64,000 bases of DNA. Origin: Larix kaempferi (taxonomy: Eukaryota > Streptophyta > Pinopsida > Pinales > Pinaceae). The stretch is from positions 12,712,001-12,776,000 of the forward strand of contig BSBM01000123.1 in assembly GCA_027924585.1 (NCBI GenBank), in the 5' to 3' direction. The notes beneath the pieces were generated by a model, which was not told the origin of the DNA, searched no databases, and was given only the letters and a program-made list of their open reading frames with translations. A program made the translations under genes and the position numbers. Positions 33,739-46,119 of this stretch are shown here, piece by piece. Numbering within the stretch: the first letter of the stretch is position 1; each line of letters opens with the position of its first letter.

Positions 33739-33802
33739 CTCTGAGCTCTATCATACAAACTCCCAAATCTGATAACCACTACCTCTGAAACCCTCTAACT
33801 CT

Positions 33803-33856
33803 AGATCGTGGTTCCTGACAGTTGGTTCCAGATCATGGTTCCTGACAGTTGGTTCC
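33803..33856. repeat. 27 bp tandem duplication in copia-2 leader
   Basis: agatcgtggttcctgacag at 33803 recurs at 33830 with one base change. Confidence 0.85.
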
Positions 33857-33905
33857 AGCAGTTGATCTACTGCCGTAAACTCCTCAGATCCTCTCAATCA
33901 GAGAA

Positions 33906-33917
33906 GCTTTGTTACTA
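33906..33917 (-). promoter_or_regulatory. Copia-2 primer-binding site
   Basis: The minus strand reads TAGTAACAAAGC directly after an LTR end ...AATTTTCACA, a degenerate version of the copia TGGTAACAGAGC site. It marks the inner edge of the 5' LTR at 33918. Confidence 0.6.
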
Positions 33918-35318
33918 TGTGAAAATTCCAAACTCTAAGTGATTGCTGTCCTTATGTTCTCAACTAAACAAGATTGTGAAATCTCCTTCAAGAATGATGA
34001 TTCTTTTAGTAGTCTGATGCAGTGTTTAAGCCCAAAAACCAAATTGTGACCCAAAAACCAAATTGTGACATTAGTGATGCAATATGGCAGAGTATGAGAT
34101 AAAATCTGGTTTGAAGGTATGCCCGATAATCCAAACTATCACAAGAACAATAAAACTTGTATTTATAAATTCTGACTGAAATTGATAGCAGAGTGCACAT
34201 TTAATGTTGAGAAAGAATACGATGATGATAGAAAATGACTTTCTCATTTCTTATACACACTGTTGTTTTCCATTTTTTGCAATAGTATGCAGGTCGGCCC
34301 TATTGTATTTGTAGGGCGGCTGCTATACATATGCATGATGGCTGCCATGAATATGCATGGGTGCTGGTCTGTTATTTGTCGGATTACTTGGAAGGTTAAT
34401 AACTTAATCCCCATCTGTCTTTTACTTATTTTTCTTATGAAGATCTCTAGTCTTTTCTTTGGAAACAAATGGCCCCTCTTTGTTTCTAGTACACACAAAC
34501 AATACTACTATTCTTATGTTAGTCTTCTTATGTAGGGCCATTAAAAGAATTATTAATATTTACCACTTTCACAGAGTTCTCTCATACAAAATTGTCCATA
34601 CAAGTCCTTTTCAAGAAGTATTGCTATTGCCCATTATCAGTTTTATGATTGTCTTTTATAGTTGCTTCTCTGTAATGCACATCCATGTTTTTTGTAGAGT
34701 GGTCTAATGTAATCTTATTTCTGGTTCTATTTTCCTTGAATATTTATGGATTTATCATCTCCGAAGAAAAATGATAAACTGCAAATGCGGGCCATTTATC
34801 AGCCTTTTTATGTAGAATTCACCTATGTACCTTGCTTTTCTTGAGAACCTCTTATTTCAACTAGCTATTATTAATTCCCATTTCTATGCTTTCTAAAATA
34901 TTAGGTTGAGTTCTAAAGGGTCCTCTTTTGTGAATGTTCAATCACTCGTACACTCTTTTATTTGATAACTGATGAATCACCGACATCTGAATCATTTGTA
35001 ACGCATAAATTTATTTTTGGTAGGACTGCATTTGTTAGTTAACTTGCATTTGAATCCCTACGTAGATGTTGTCTTTGCTGAGTTCTAACTTGTACAATTT
35101 TGAATATCTATATTAGGTTTTACTAAAGCAGGGTCTAGTATGTCTGAAGGGCAATCCTGCCACTAAGACAATCAATAATCCAAGGAATTGTGCTGGCAAA
35201 AACAATACTATGATTGCAAGGACTTTTATTCTAAACTGTTGTCTGGGTACATTGTAATGAAGCTTTTCCAATTGTTTGTTCCTGTACTGTTCTTAACTGT
35301 TCTTTGTTTTCAATACAG
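33918..35318. other. Copia-2 5' LTR and RRP43 intron/upstream DNA
   Basis: The copia-2 LTR starts at 33918 (TGTGAAAATTCC in plus reading) and ends somewhere between about 34290 and 34540; the outer edge and target duplication could not be fixed. From there to 35318 no exon is recognisable. The last 40 bases are a pyrimidine-rich tract ending CAATACAG, the acceptor for the RRP43 exon. A 20 bp duplication (cccaaaaaccaaattgtga) lies at about 34031-34068. Confidence 0.5.
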
Positions 35319-35838
35319 TGCGGTTTCCCGCTGTTTCTCTGACAAAAGAAGGAAAAGTGATTCCCTTGTCTGGAGACACTGTTATGGAAGATGGAATCAA
35401 AGAACCACCTAAAGTTCAAGAACAAAGGCAGCAGTTGACACTAGGGAAAATCCCTTTTTCGTTGACATGCATGTTGCATAAGAAACATATAGTAGCAGAC
35501 CCTACAGCTGAAGAAGAATCTGTTTTTCAAACAACTATCACTGTTGTGCTTGATCCATCTGGACGCCTTGTTTCCTTTTACAAGCCTGGTGGTTCTGCTC
35601 TTGCATCCACTTCCACTATACAGGTGTGGAATTGCACCAGCTGTTTTACAGTCAACTTGTTTACATGCCAGATTAGGCGGGTAGCATTTAACAGATACGT
35701 GGCCTAATGGCGTTGTTTCTAAAAATATTACTGACAGATGTTTACCTTGGGCAGGATTGCATAGCACTCGCAAGGTATAGAGTCAAAGAATTACAGAAAA
35801 TTTTGGACGAAGCACTTTCAGAGATGGAATCTGTCTAA
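35319..35838 (+). CDS. RRP43: Exosome complex subunit RRP43, last two exons
   Basis: Exon 35319-35623 and exon 35755-35838 flank an intron 35624-35754 with GTGTGG...GGGCAG borders; the intron is phase 0. The text reads FPAVSLTKEGKVIPLSG, then LGKIPFSLTCMLHKKHIVAD, then EEESVFQTTITVVLD, then VSFYKPGGSALASTSTIQ, and after splicing DCIALARYRVKELQKILDEA, ending in stop TAA at 35836-35838. This is the C-terminal RNase PH-like domain of the RRP43/EXOSC8 family, a catalytically inactive ring subunit of the RNA exosome that degrades and trims RNA in nucleus and cytoplasm. The closely related RRP42 and RRP45 subunits are the main alternatives. The acceptor tract is good. Upstream exons (about the first 180 residues) are not seen in the window, so this is either the end of a long-intron gene or a fragment. 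The frame is intact, in contrast to the surrounding transposons. Confidence 0.8.
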
Positions 35839-36442
35839 ACATTTGGTTTAATGATCACGTTGCTGAAATCTGCACAAATGGTTGTAAATGGTTGTGCTTT
35901 TTGATGACCAACAATGAGACGATATTTTGGTGTTCTAAACCAAAACATCATTGAAGAAAAAGTAAAGGCATTCAGAGTTGGCATTTCTTCTGGAGGCTGT
36001 AGTTTGAGATACAATGCATCTTTTTTTCATGTCAATGCCAACTCTATTATCAGAAATCCTTTTACTTGTAATCCAGTTTTCAAGATTGCTATTTGAGTTA
36101 AACATGTTAACATTTTCTGGAGTGCCCGATGTTGTGTCAATTTTTATATGTTGTGTATCATTCCTAGTATAACCTGTTTGAACCAGATATAGCCTTAGTC
36201 ATGATCAACAACCCTAAAGGCTGTAGTTTGAGATACAATGCATCTTTTTTTCATGTCAATGCCAACTCTATTATCAGAAATCCTTTTACTTGTAATCCAG
36301 TTTTCAAGATTGCTATTTGAGTTAAACGTGTTAACATTTTCTGGAATGCCCGATGTTCTGTCAATTTTTATATTTTGTGTATCATTCCTAGCATAACCTG
36401 TTTGAACCAGATATAGCCTTAGTCATGATCAACAACCCTAAA
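35839..36442 (+). repeat. 3' flank of RRP43 with 224 bp tandem duplication
   Basis: The block beginning ggctgtagtttgagatac at 35995 recurs at 36219 and ends near 36442; only about five base differences were noticed. It lies just after the stop codon and probably in the 3' untranslated region, so the transcript end may be duplicated. Confidence 0.9.
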
Positions 36443-38340
36443 GGGGTAGTATTCTTTTTCATAGCATTTTCTTAGCTACATACTCGTAGCAGATTTGGCA
36501 ACAAACTATGCGATCGCTTCACAGATACTGTTTAAAATTTAGTTTTGTAGGTGTGGTGGGGGGTTTTGTTACACTGAGAGTAGTCAGGTGCATTTACAGC
36601 CCAGGGAGATGTGTCACATCTGTAACACTAATAAATTAAGTAAAAATATAGAGGTCTGTAAAAATGAAAAACTAAGAAAAAACCTATTTTTAATAATAAA
36701 CAAAAAAATATAATAACAAAATAAACTAGCATAGATCCATCTTAACCTGGATCTGTTAAACACCGATAGGTTTGTGCTTTGATTCCATTTTGATCCATCT
36801 TGGTGCTTAATAAATCTAGTGTAAGATGGATATGTGCTCGTGTTTTTATTGCTGACACCAATGTTTTAAAACTCGGCGGTAATGAATCGGCAATGACTCT
36901 CGGTCGATTTGAATTTAATGATTCGATTTACTCAAAATAAAATAAAATATTTAAATTTTAAAGAAAAACAATATTTTAAAGATTATAATCCATGATTCCA
37001 AAGCATTAGAGACAAAATATCCAAAGTCTGCTCATGTATATACCATATAAGGGTGAATTTATCAAAATGTCACGAAGTGTACTGTGGAATCAATATATGG
37101 ATTCTGGAACAGAGCGTGACTGTGCCCTTGATCTCAGATCTCTTATTCTTAATTTGTATATGCTGATAATAATTATCAACTTTAAGGCAAATTTAGGCAG
37201 GCCTATAGGTATTCAACATTCAAAGCTCTTGAGAATAAGAAGCATGCTGTAGTCTATCCTCAACGGTAATGCCCCAATACATGCTGACTTTCAAAATTGT
37301 CGTCCAAAGTATCAATGCCATCAATGCGAGATCCTATGGAAACGATTGGACAAGTAAAAGTAAGTCTTAAAGTTAGTTAAATAGAATACTTGTACCCAAA
37401 AAGCAAGAAGTGGCATTGGTTGGAAGAGACTCTTAATCCAGCCAAGAGCTGTGATCTTGCAGGCAAATCTGGGCAAAATCAATATGGAATTAGCGTTTGT
37501 CGAAAGAAGGAAAACTATAGAGTTTTTCGTTATCTTCGAAATGAGCAGAAGAAGACGAAAACCGGAACTATGGTTTGCAAGATATGGTCAAAATATTATC
37601 ATTCTCTAATTCGGGTACGAGAGTATGAGCTGAAGTTCTTGGCCATTTTCTGTAGAAGCGTAGGGTACACTTTTTCCAAGAAAGATTTAGCAGGATGGAA
37701 GATAGATGGATTATAGAGGGTACAAAACATCTTTCTGTAGACACCATGAGAATGTCGTGATCGTGTGAGGAACGTTGTATGCATCTGTAGCCAATTACAG
37801 AAGCAAAGTGCAGATCACGGAGCATTCATCTGTGATAAATTTCTAATGTCACTGTATTGTTTAAGATTAATCCAGTCGAAAGCATTTCTATGGAAGACCA
37901 GGGACTGTAAAAAGGAGTCTGTAAAAGGCAGAGAGATGCCCTGGCCAAAGGAGACAAAAAGGCTACAAATGCATCACTGTATGAGGAACTTCGTGGGAAT
38001 TCAAATTTCATGACAGAGGTGAAGTACAATATTTGTGAATATTTTGTCCATGCAGATTCAATGACATCTGGAGTTTTCTTCCCTTAGAGGGTTTCTCTAG
38101 ATTAAACCCATGGTTTGCAGTGTTATGCGCATGTTTATTTTTTATGCTTTATTATTGGTTTTAATAATGTTTGTGCTACATAATTGTTTGGCTGCCATGT
38201 TAATATTATAAACAATAAAGCTCACAGATGAATGCTAACAACACAGAATGTTGTGTTCTTTTGGAGTTTATTTCATTTGTTGAACAAGAAATCTGATTTA
38301 TTTGCCATTGGACTCTACCACTTGATTCAGATCAAAGGTA
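36443..38340. other. Unassigned DNA downstream of RRP43
   Basis: No gene was recognised. It contains the foldback repeat at 36734-36831. Just after it, at 36863, a ttttaaaactcgg...aatcgg stretch resembles the motif-rich ends of hAT elements, but no partner end was found. The short open frames have no family motif. Confidence 0.5.
36734..36831. repeat. Foldback (hairpin) repeat
   Basis: Left arm gatccatcttaacctggatc and the continuing ctgttaaacaccgatagg pair with the right arm tcttggtgcttaataaatc and tagtgtaagatggat, with several mismatches. A related structure is at 62541-62693. It is a small MITE-like foldback; no coding capacity. Confidence 0.7.
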
Positions 38341-38766
38341 GAAGAGCAGTTCTTTTACGAGTCTCAACGATGGGTAAAGCTTTAAAGAAAGAAAGTCCTC
38401 AAGAGCAACTCGCAATAAATCCGCAGATTCAAGAAGGGAATCAAATGCTGAGAAAGTATGTCTAGCAATTGGAAGAGAGGAATGCACCGCTACATATTTA
38501 AGTGGCCAAACAAGTAAAACTCCTTAGTATTGCTGTGGAGAAAATGGAGGTTTGTAACCTTCATTGTTTAAGATTGGAGAATCCATTCTCTAGGAGATGA
38601 ACTAAAGAGAAAAAAGGAATACCCATGACATCAACAAGAGTTGGCTGGCATTGAGAAAGAATTGGCCAGACTTCAAGCAGAAGTTGAAGAGGTGAAAAGG
38701 GCATTAAAGTCTTCCATATCCATGCATCCTCAAACTCACCCTACACTTGGGGCATTATTAGGTTAA
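38341..38766 (+). pseudogene. Coiled-coil protein remnant
   Basis: The plus strand encodes a heptad-like stretch: SPQEQLAINPQIQEGNQMLR, a stop, then QLEERNAPLHI, a stop and VAKQVKLLSIAVEKME. After frame changes it continues as ELAGIEKELARLQAEVEEVK and RALKSSISMHPQTHPTLGAL. The regular Leu/Glu/Lys spacing suggests a coiled coil. I do not recognise the family. Stops at 38463 and 38500 and the frame changes mean it is broken. Confidence 0.45.
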
Positions 38767-41700
38767 AACTCCACTTGATTCCTACGATTGTTTTGAACAA
38801 GGCGATAGGACTTAAATTGTTGAAACAAATTGGGTTTACTATATGATTTATAATATATTTAAATGTGATATATATATATATATATATATATATAAGAGTT
38901 ATGTTCTCTCTCTCTCTATATATAAAAGAGTTATATTGTATCACACTCTCTTGACTTTGTGTGCATTTGTACATTAATAAATTTAAAATTGCATGAGAGA
39001 ATGGTGAAATAAAAGTAAAAAAAATTATTAGGTATAAATAAAATAGGCACAAAGAGGTAGAAAGGGTCGGAAGTTTTGGGAATGCAGAGAAGAATATGGG
39101 GAATCCTAAATTATTCTTACTCAGACAATGCAAGGTTTACATATATGTGTACACATGGGGAATCCTAAATTATTAGGTATAAATAAAATAGGCACAAAGA
39201 GGTAGAAAGGGTCGGAAGTTTTGGGAATGCAGAGAAGAATATGGGGAATCCTAAATTATTCTTACTCAGACAATGCAAGGTTTACATATATGTGTACACA
39301 TGAATACACATAAGATTGAGAAGTTGGATTGATACATTCATTAGTAGGTGAAGCAATCTTTATTACATCAGTTTATTATTAAGAGTTTATTATATGTAAT
39401 TATATTTAATATGTTTAAGTTTTAATTATGACCATTATCTCTAACACCTTTTCATGATGGTCAATTTGTATTTTTTGTTCAAATAAGAAAAAAACAGAAG
39501 CTTTGGACAAAAAAAGGTTTGTAAGATGAAATCTTCAATCAACAACTAAGATGGAAGTGTATCTTGGAAGGTTGATGAAGTACAAATTGTCACCATCCTT
39601 ATATATCAGCATTGACTCACTAGCCAGATGAGAGCCCATGTTGGTTGAATAGTTAACATCACCATTGACATAGAACCTAGTTTGTTCATTGAACTCACAT
39701 CCTCCACATCTTAATAGTATAATAACTCAACATTTTGTACTTGCTTCTATAAGGAAGCACCATCTCATTTTTTACCACTTCGTCTTCACCCTTCCTGAAG
39801 GTTTTCTTCTCATCAATTACAACAAATAATGCATGATATACCCATTGTTTGCCTTTTCTTATTTGTTGATTTAGACTTCTTTTAAGGATTCATTTCTAGT
39901 TTTGTTTCACTTGACACCTCTTTGACCTAGGCACTAGGCTAAAGTTTCTGTGAAATTACATCCATCTTTCTACTAAACCAATCTTGCATTATCATCATCT
40001 ATTATTCAAAATAAATCCTATTCTTCCACACCATAGAAACCTTCTTTATGCTATTCTTGTCGCCAATAAAACACTTATCAGTGCTCAAAATTAATGTCTC
40101 AAGTGTGGACTATGCTTCATTATACGATAATCAAAAGTAGTATTTTCTCCATAAAAGGAACACAATAGACGTCTTTAATCATTATCTTCTCACCTCGTAT
40201 CTAAAACATGGCAGTGCATTTTCTTCTAACCCTATATTCTTCTCACCACTCAACACAGCAAAATCATATTGAAAGTAATCCTCTACAAAATCAACATACG
40301 AGTCAAGTTGTTACTAAAATGTCTATATTCCCCTAGATCTTATCAATCATTCTTATCACACTTTTAATCCATGTAAATTCTTCTCATGTTCAAAAATATT
40401 AGGATGTTTATTTTCAAATTGATCATCAAAAAAATGCTCTTGGTTGTGTTTTCCGTCCCCTTACCTCCCTTTTTCAAAAACTATGTACATTATTGTCTGG
40501 GTTGATTGAAGAAATGAAGTCCAATCTAACTGTTGAAGGCATTATTTTTCTACCAAAACAAGATAGAGTACTCTCTAGCGTTTTGGTGATCTTTATGGTT
40601 GTGTTTTTCATTTAATACAAATAGAAACTATTTTTTGTTATAGTATGATTGATTGCATGGTTCAGTTCATATTATTTAATATTTGTAAACATGTAACTTG
40701 TAAATCATGTTTGGTTGCAACCAACAAATAAATATGCAATTTATGGAAAAACATAAAGATAATATATCTTGACATAAATTACGATACAATTTTTGTTGTT
40801 AAAAGATCTTTTAAACAAAAAGATTTACTCACCAAAATCTTAGAATACTCACTAGTATGGAGGAAGAAAAGAAATAGAAACCTCCTAAAAATTCCACAAA
40901 ATTACATAACTAAAGTTGAAGTCAAAAACTCAGGGAAGCATGTCATCTACAACTCAGTTATAAGAAAAATAAAATTGGAAAAAATGTCAAACACAAATCA
41001 ATGTTTTATTATTATTTTTGTGTTGTTTTCAACTTTGTAAATTGTGAATGTTTACTAAAATGTTCTCAAGAGAGAGGCGCTCCAAAAAATCGTAGTCACA
41101 AAAAATCAAGAATAAAGTGGAGATTTCAAACAAATAAAAGTTTTTTTGTATGAATCCAATTTCAATAATTTTTTGTCCGATGGGGTGATAGGGAAGATAG
41201 ATGGGGCCACCCGGCGATGAAAGCAAACAAGTGATGTGGTGAGGTATTTACAAAGCATATCACCTGACGACATAAGTAGAGAAAACATGTGAGAGAGTGG
41301 CATGCAAAGGTATAACTTTGGTACTCTACTGCATGACCTTTGTACCTCATAGGGATGATTACTAAGACAAGTGCATGCAAGCTCCGAGTATTTTGTATGT
41401 AAGGTTCCCTCCATGATGGTTAATTCAATGATGATAGGTCGGATGATGTTATTGTGGTTTGTGGGTGTTAATTACACTTGGAATTGCAAGATGTGACAAC
41501 AACTAACCAACTAGAACCAACATTCTGAGTGATAGGCATGTGGTTTTTCATGAATATGGGATGTATCCTATTGAGGGTTCATAGCACAATTTTATTATCT
41601 CATAGTGTCTCCCCTCTCTTCTCCTTTATTGGTTTTTCCTCTTAGAATGGGGTGGAAGTCTCACACGCACCGCTTTTATCCACCAGGGTAATGCCCTATT

Positions 41701-43880
41701 GATACTACAGTTCAATCTGATAAAATCTATGTCCATTTCCTCTTTAGATTTATGTTGGGTTCTTTTCCTCAAAGAAGGTGAACTTTTTTCATCAATTATA
41801 TCCCCATTAACTAGGTTCACCATCCTAGGAAAGGTAGCTTGTCTTAGGATTCAATTCCAATGGCAAGATGAATTTGAGGGAAAACCACGCGGAGAGCTAG
41901 GGGTCATAATTCACATCTTAGATTTGGGTTGGAAGCAATGGAAGTAGAAACCATCTACTTGGAACAAATTCCAACCAATATTCGACAAGAAATTTCCCAA
42001 GCTGAATGTTGGGTTAAGACCGAGCATGACTACATCAAGGATTAAGAGATTGAGATAGAGATGGGACCTTGGGTCCTAGATGCAAGTACCTATTTCTCTA
42101 GGGACATTAAATACTTCAAGACAGTGGCCCTGTATTGGTAGGTGAAGTCACTTTGGGCAAAATCCTACTAGATAATAAAGAGGAAGGAAATGATTTACTA
42201 CTGCAAGTGGATGAAATGTAAGAACATATTAGAAAAATGGATGCTAAGCTCAACATTTTGGTCAAAGATGCCATTGGTTTAGAATTCGCAACAAGAGCCC
42301 TTGAAATGGCCCAAGGACACAAGGTCTCATTAATGTTTATCCAACTTCTTAGATTACTCTCTATGAATGTCTCATTGTAGTGTATATTATTGTGTAGTTG
42401 GTATGGTTTCCCACGTGGAAAACCATAAAATAAATCCTCTGTATATTTTCTTCAAATTAGTATAAATATATTATAGCTTACAAAAAATAATTTCAAGGAT
42501 TTTAGTAAAATTCCATTCAACAATATTTGCGTCAATCAACCCTTGCTCCTAGACAAAGATTTTCCGAGTTTTCATTTTTTAAGGGATCAAATCAATGTAT
42601 TTCCATGGTTTCCCTTTGTGTGCAAAAATAACAAGTTCTTCTCTTATTAAGCTTCCCCTCTTTAAAAAATAAATATGTTTTTAAGAAATAAAAAAATGTG
42701 ATAAAAATAGATCCACAATCATAAGATCATGTAGGGGTCAAAGTGTTCAATATACTTTTTGTCGAAAACTAAAGAAGAAAAAAAATCTGCGAAGGCGTGA
42801 AAATGTTAAAAATAAAAGGTTTTTGGATTATTTTTCAGTAAAAAATGTCAAAAAAATGCAATCAAAGTTTAAGATAAAGGTGACAAACTCATATTCACAG
42901 TATAGAAATTGAAATATCTAAAATGTTGGACTTGGTAGTTTGTGTAAAGTTGGTGCACATGGTAAAAAGTACTAAAAATGGTGGAATTACTCAATTTCCA
43001 AGTTCCCAAAATTTTGGAGCCCCTCTTAAACAAGGATAATTTTAAGGACCCATACTTATTTAAAAGTGTATAAACCTTGGCGAATCTTACAAATTCTTAA
43101 AATGTCAACTATAAAATATTTGGCGATATTTTTCTAAAATTCTTTCAATTTCGAAGGATTTTATATAGTTTATATAATAATTTGACGATTTTTAGAGTGA
43201 AAAAAGTTTACCCCATCAAAATTGGGCGAAATGGAGCTTGAAAAAATGTAAATTGGCGAATCTTTTTTTGGAAAAAAACATGGAAAAATAGCCCATGGGA
43301 TAAATTTCACCCCTAAAATTATCCTTGCTCTTAAACCACCAAAAATAATACACCTCCCCACACATTTGATTCTCTAGTAACTTTGGAGTACAAAATGTAT
43401 TCGAGAACAAGTTGCTAAAGAGGTGTTTTGTTTTGCTCTGCTCGAATTTACTCTCAAACGCTAGAGAGTTGTTTTTAAGGTGGGTAGAGGATGCCATAAA
43501 ATCATTACCAATGATGTTAGTGCTTAAGTTATCATCAAGGGTTAAATTTGATGGGCAACCCTATCCATCAAGTAAATTTTTTATGATGTTTTTCAACATT
43601 GTCCTTCGCATGACATTTGGTATTTAGTTTTGTCTGTCAATTAAATATTATGTAGTATATTTTTTTTTGTTAATATTTTGTTGTGAATAGAAAAGCAACT
43701 TGTATGTTGGAAATAACAATTTCCATTACTTTATGGTTTCCAATCGAATGCATAACATAAAATTATTATGAAATTGCATTTGACATAACATCATCAAACT
43801 GGAAAAGTTTATACAAAATATTTGATATGTCCTACATCATCATACAACACTATTACAAACATAAACAAAAGAGAAAAACC
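38767..43880. other. AT-rich DNA with no recognised gene
   Basis: It contains a TA microsatellite (38869-38893) and a two-copy tandem repeat (39031-39302). Weak traces of coding text read on the minus strand near 39600-40300: a YVNGDVNYSTN-like stretch, and an MIKDVYCVPFMEK-like stretch resembling the copia protease-integrase junction. Neither is enough to call. The 41640-42330 stretch has short open frames on both strands without motif. Confidence 0.5.
39031..39302. repeat. 145 bp tandem duplication
   Basis: ggtataaataaaataggcac at 39031 recurs at 39176, and both copies include gtcggaagttttgggaatgc and the tatatgtgtacacatg end. Nearly identical. Confidence 0.9.
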
Positions 43881-43881
43881 T

Positions 43882-44719
43882 TTAAATATTTAAGATTATT
43901 CTTTGTTTGGTATCTTTCCAAATTTCATATACTTTATCCCATTCCATTATTGATGAATAGAGCCCTGTAAGTGACACTTGCAATAATGCATCTAATGTAA
44001 TCAATGATAGTTGTGTTCTCCGTACATCCTTTATTATGTTTTTTCTTGAAAATAATCCTCCACATTTTACTATGGAATAGAAAGTATCGCTTGCCATAAC
44101 TTTGACATGTTTGAAAATTTTGTGTAATTATGTGACACAAAAATCCTCCAAGCATCTTTCCGGGATGATCCCTCACAATTAATGCAAAGAGTATCAATAA
44201 ATGCATACAACTCTTTTAGACAAGCTTCAAAATCAAATAGTGTTTTGTTTTCTTCCCTCTCACATATAACATGTTGCAGGTGCTGAAAAAAAAATTTCAA
44301 GCCAATGCTTTGAATTCTCTTTTTTTCCACAAACATCTTGTAAATAATGACAAGAACTAAACAACGTTACAGAGTTGAAAAAATAAAGATTAGGGAATCT
44401 TTCATTCAAACTCTCTATAAGAACTTGAACATATTCTTTTGCAAGTTGTTTGCAACTTTTTAATGTAATGAACCATCAATGCAAGATTTCCATGATTGTT
44501 TTTATGAATCAACATAATCACCATATGAATGTGGAATTGCTACAAATCACAATTTTGTGCCTATCAACAAGTCCCTCTTTATTAAGAATTTTTAGATAAC
44601 CAAATTTAGAGGCATCTGAAAATTTAGGTAAGTAACATGTGCCATATGCAAATGTGTCACTTCTTAAAAACCACCTTTTAAAGTGGCTATAGTAACTATG
44701 GTTGCCCCTAAAGAAATAA
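43882..44719 (-). pseudogene. hAT-C transposase-like pseudogene, C-terminal half
   Basis: The minus strand continues the hAT-C reading after gypsy-2. It shows FLRSDTFAYGTCYLPKFSD, then LKILNKEGLVDRHKI, SLNERFPNLYFFNS and LFDFEACLKELYAFIDTLC. The tail reads LITLDALLQVSLTG and WDKVYEIWKDTKQRI, like the dimerisation tail of ZNF862/KIAA1586-type hAT proteins. Many frame changes break it. It is not related closely to hAT-A or hAT-B. Confidence 0.65.
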
Positions 44720-44890
44720 TGTAATAAATCTAAATCAATTACTAGTTAAGAGGGTTAACATTCATCTCCATTGCATTCGAAGGGTTGCAACCCTTAGTCG
44801 TTCTCTTGTATATATTTGTAGTGTAATCATTGTAAGCACATAATTATTATAAGACATTAATAAATATTTTTTTTTGAAAGGTATCTTCCA
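44720..44890 (+). repeat. Gypsy-2 5' LTR (171 bp)
   Basis: It matches 48339-48519 along its whole length with scattered differences, including a G-run difference in the middle. Confidence 0.88.
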
Positions 44891-44892
44891 AT

Positions 44893-44904
44893 TTGGTATA
44901 AGAG
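44893..44904 (+). promoter_or_regulatory. Gypsy-2 primer-binding site
   Basis: TTGGTATAAGAGC follows the 5' LTR by two bases and resembles the initiator-Met tRNA site TGGTATCAGAGC. Confidence 0.7.
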
Positions 44905-45339
44905 CATCCAGGCGTCCAACAATCAATGTGGGTTTCCGTACATGGGTCACTAGCTAGGTAATATGTGCATATGTGTCCTCTGTACGTCTAGTCATCCTGC
45001 ATGCACGCACTTCATTCTCAATTTCATAAATCATTACTGAGTCAGTGGCATCTCTGGTGATCGGGCTCTAAACATGAATATGAGAAACCAAGAAAGGAAA
45101 TCCGACAGGCCTACCAAGGGCAATGACTCAACGAAAAAATGGATACTAAGATTTACTCCAATTTCCAATGTAGTACAAGGAATCCACAAAAAAACTTGAT
45201 AAAATCCTAGTAGTTAAGGTTGAATACAAAACCTCAAAAAACACAAATAATGGAATGAGTAGCCCTAACTCATCCTTGCAACCTCATTATTCATCAAATA
45301 CAAGTCTAGTCAACAACATTATACACAAAGTAAAAGTAC

Positions 45340-45850
45340 ATATGTCAAAGTTTGATGGCTAGGAGAATCAAGACGACACAACATGGATTAAGAAAGTTGA
45401 AAAATATTTCGCTATGCGCCATATATGTGATGAATATAACAAAATCAACATTGCATCAATGTACCTACAGAGATCAACTTGTGATTGGTTCCCGTGGTGG
45501 GACTCTAAATGCCGGGCAGAATTGGTGAGAGATTGGTACACCTTCAAGAATATTATTTTTAAATGATTTCAAGATATATATAAGAAGACAAACTCTACAA
45601 CAAACTCACTCGCTTAAAACAAACCTGGACAATGGATGAATATTTCAATAATCTCTATGTATTAGTCACCCGTGTTCATGACATATTTCATAAGCGCCTT
45701 CTACAAATCAACATATCTGGGTTGAAACCAAATATACAAAACATAATTAAAGTACTAGATTCCAAAGATGTTGAACAAGCACATCAAAAAGCTAAACTCA
45801 TTGAAGAAAAACATATGTCTTATCAACAAACTCTTTCTTCCTAGTTGGAA
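45340..45850 (+). pseudogene. Gypsy-2 gag
   Basis: The frame shows MSKFDG, then WIKKVEKYFAMRHICDEYNK, AGCFSTSDWF-like text (read as LQRSTCDWFPWWDS) and MDEYFNNLYVLVTRVHD. This is the retrotransposon gag domain of gypsy elements. Stops and frame changes are frequent. No zinc knuckle was found. Confidence 0.7.
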
Positions 45851-46119
45851 AAATCAAGTACAAAATATATTCCTCCTCACCAAAGGAATTCATCATCAAA
45901 TGCAAAGAAGGATAGGATAAGAATCGATGTTTTAGATGTAATGCTCATATTGGAGTCCATGAAATAGATGTAATGACAAAAAATTCTACCTATTTGAAAA
46001 AAACAATAATAATTAGAGTGAGCGATAATGATGAGGAAACCAGGGATGTATCTTCTTCGGACATAGAAACGGATGTTGACGCATCCAACATCTAGGAAGC
46101 CAACAATACTCCAACACTC

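Larger units (their letters stand above)
20887..34290 (-). mobile_element. Ty1/copia element split by nested insertions (copia-2)
   Basis: On the minus strand, gag (33738 down), protease remnant, integrase, and reverse transcriptase up to and beyond YVDD are in copia order. They are interrupted by LTR-1 (22906-31611) and by a MITE (21226-22044). Across LTR-1 the reading passes directly from ...SLFVGYN to ENSKAYKVFIP, the ordinary copia integrase-to-RT linker. Across the MITE it passes from ...INGYLQ to GMGFTKIEANPNLY. The 5' LTR begins at 33918 on the high side; its outer end is uncertain. RNase H and the 3' LTR are cut off near 20887. Confidence 0.85.
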
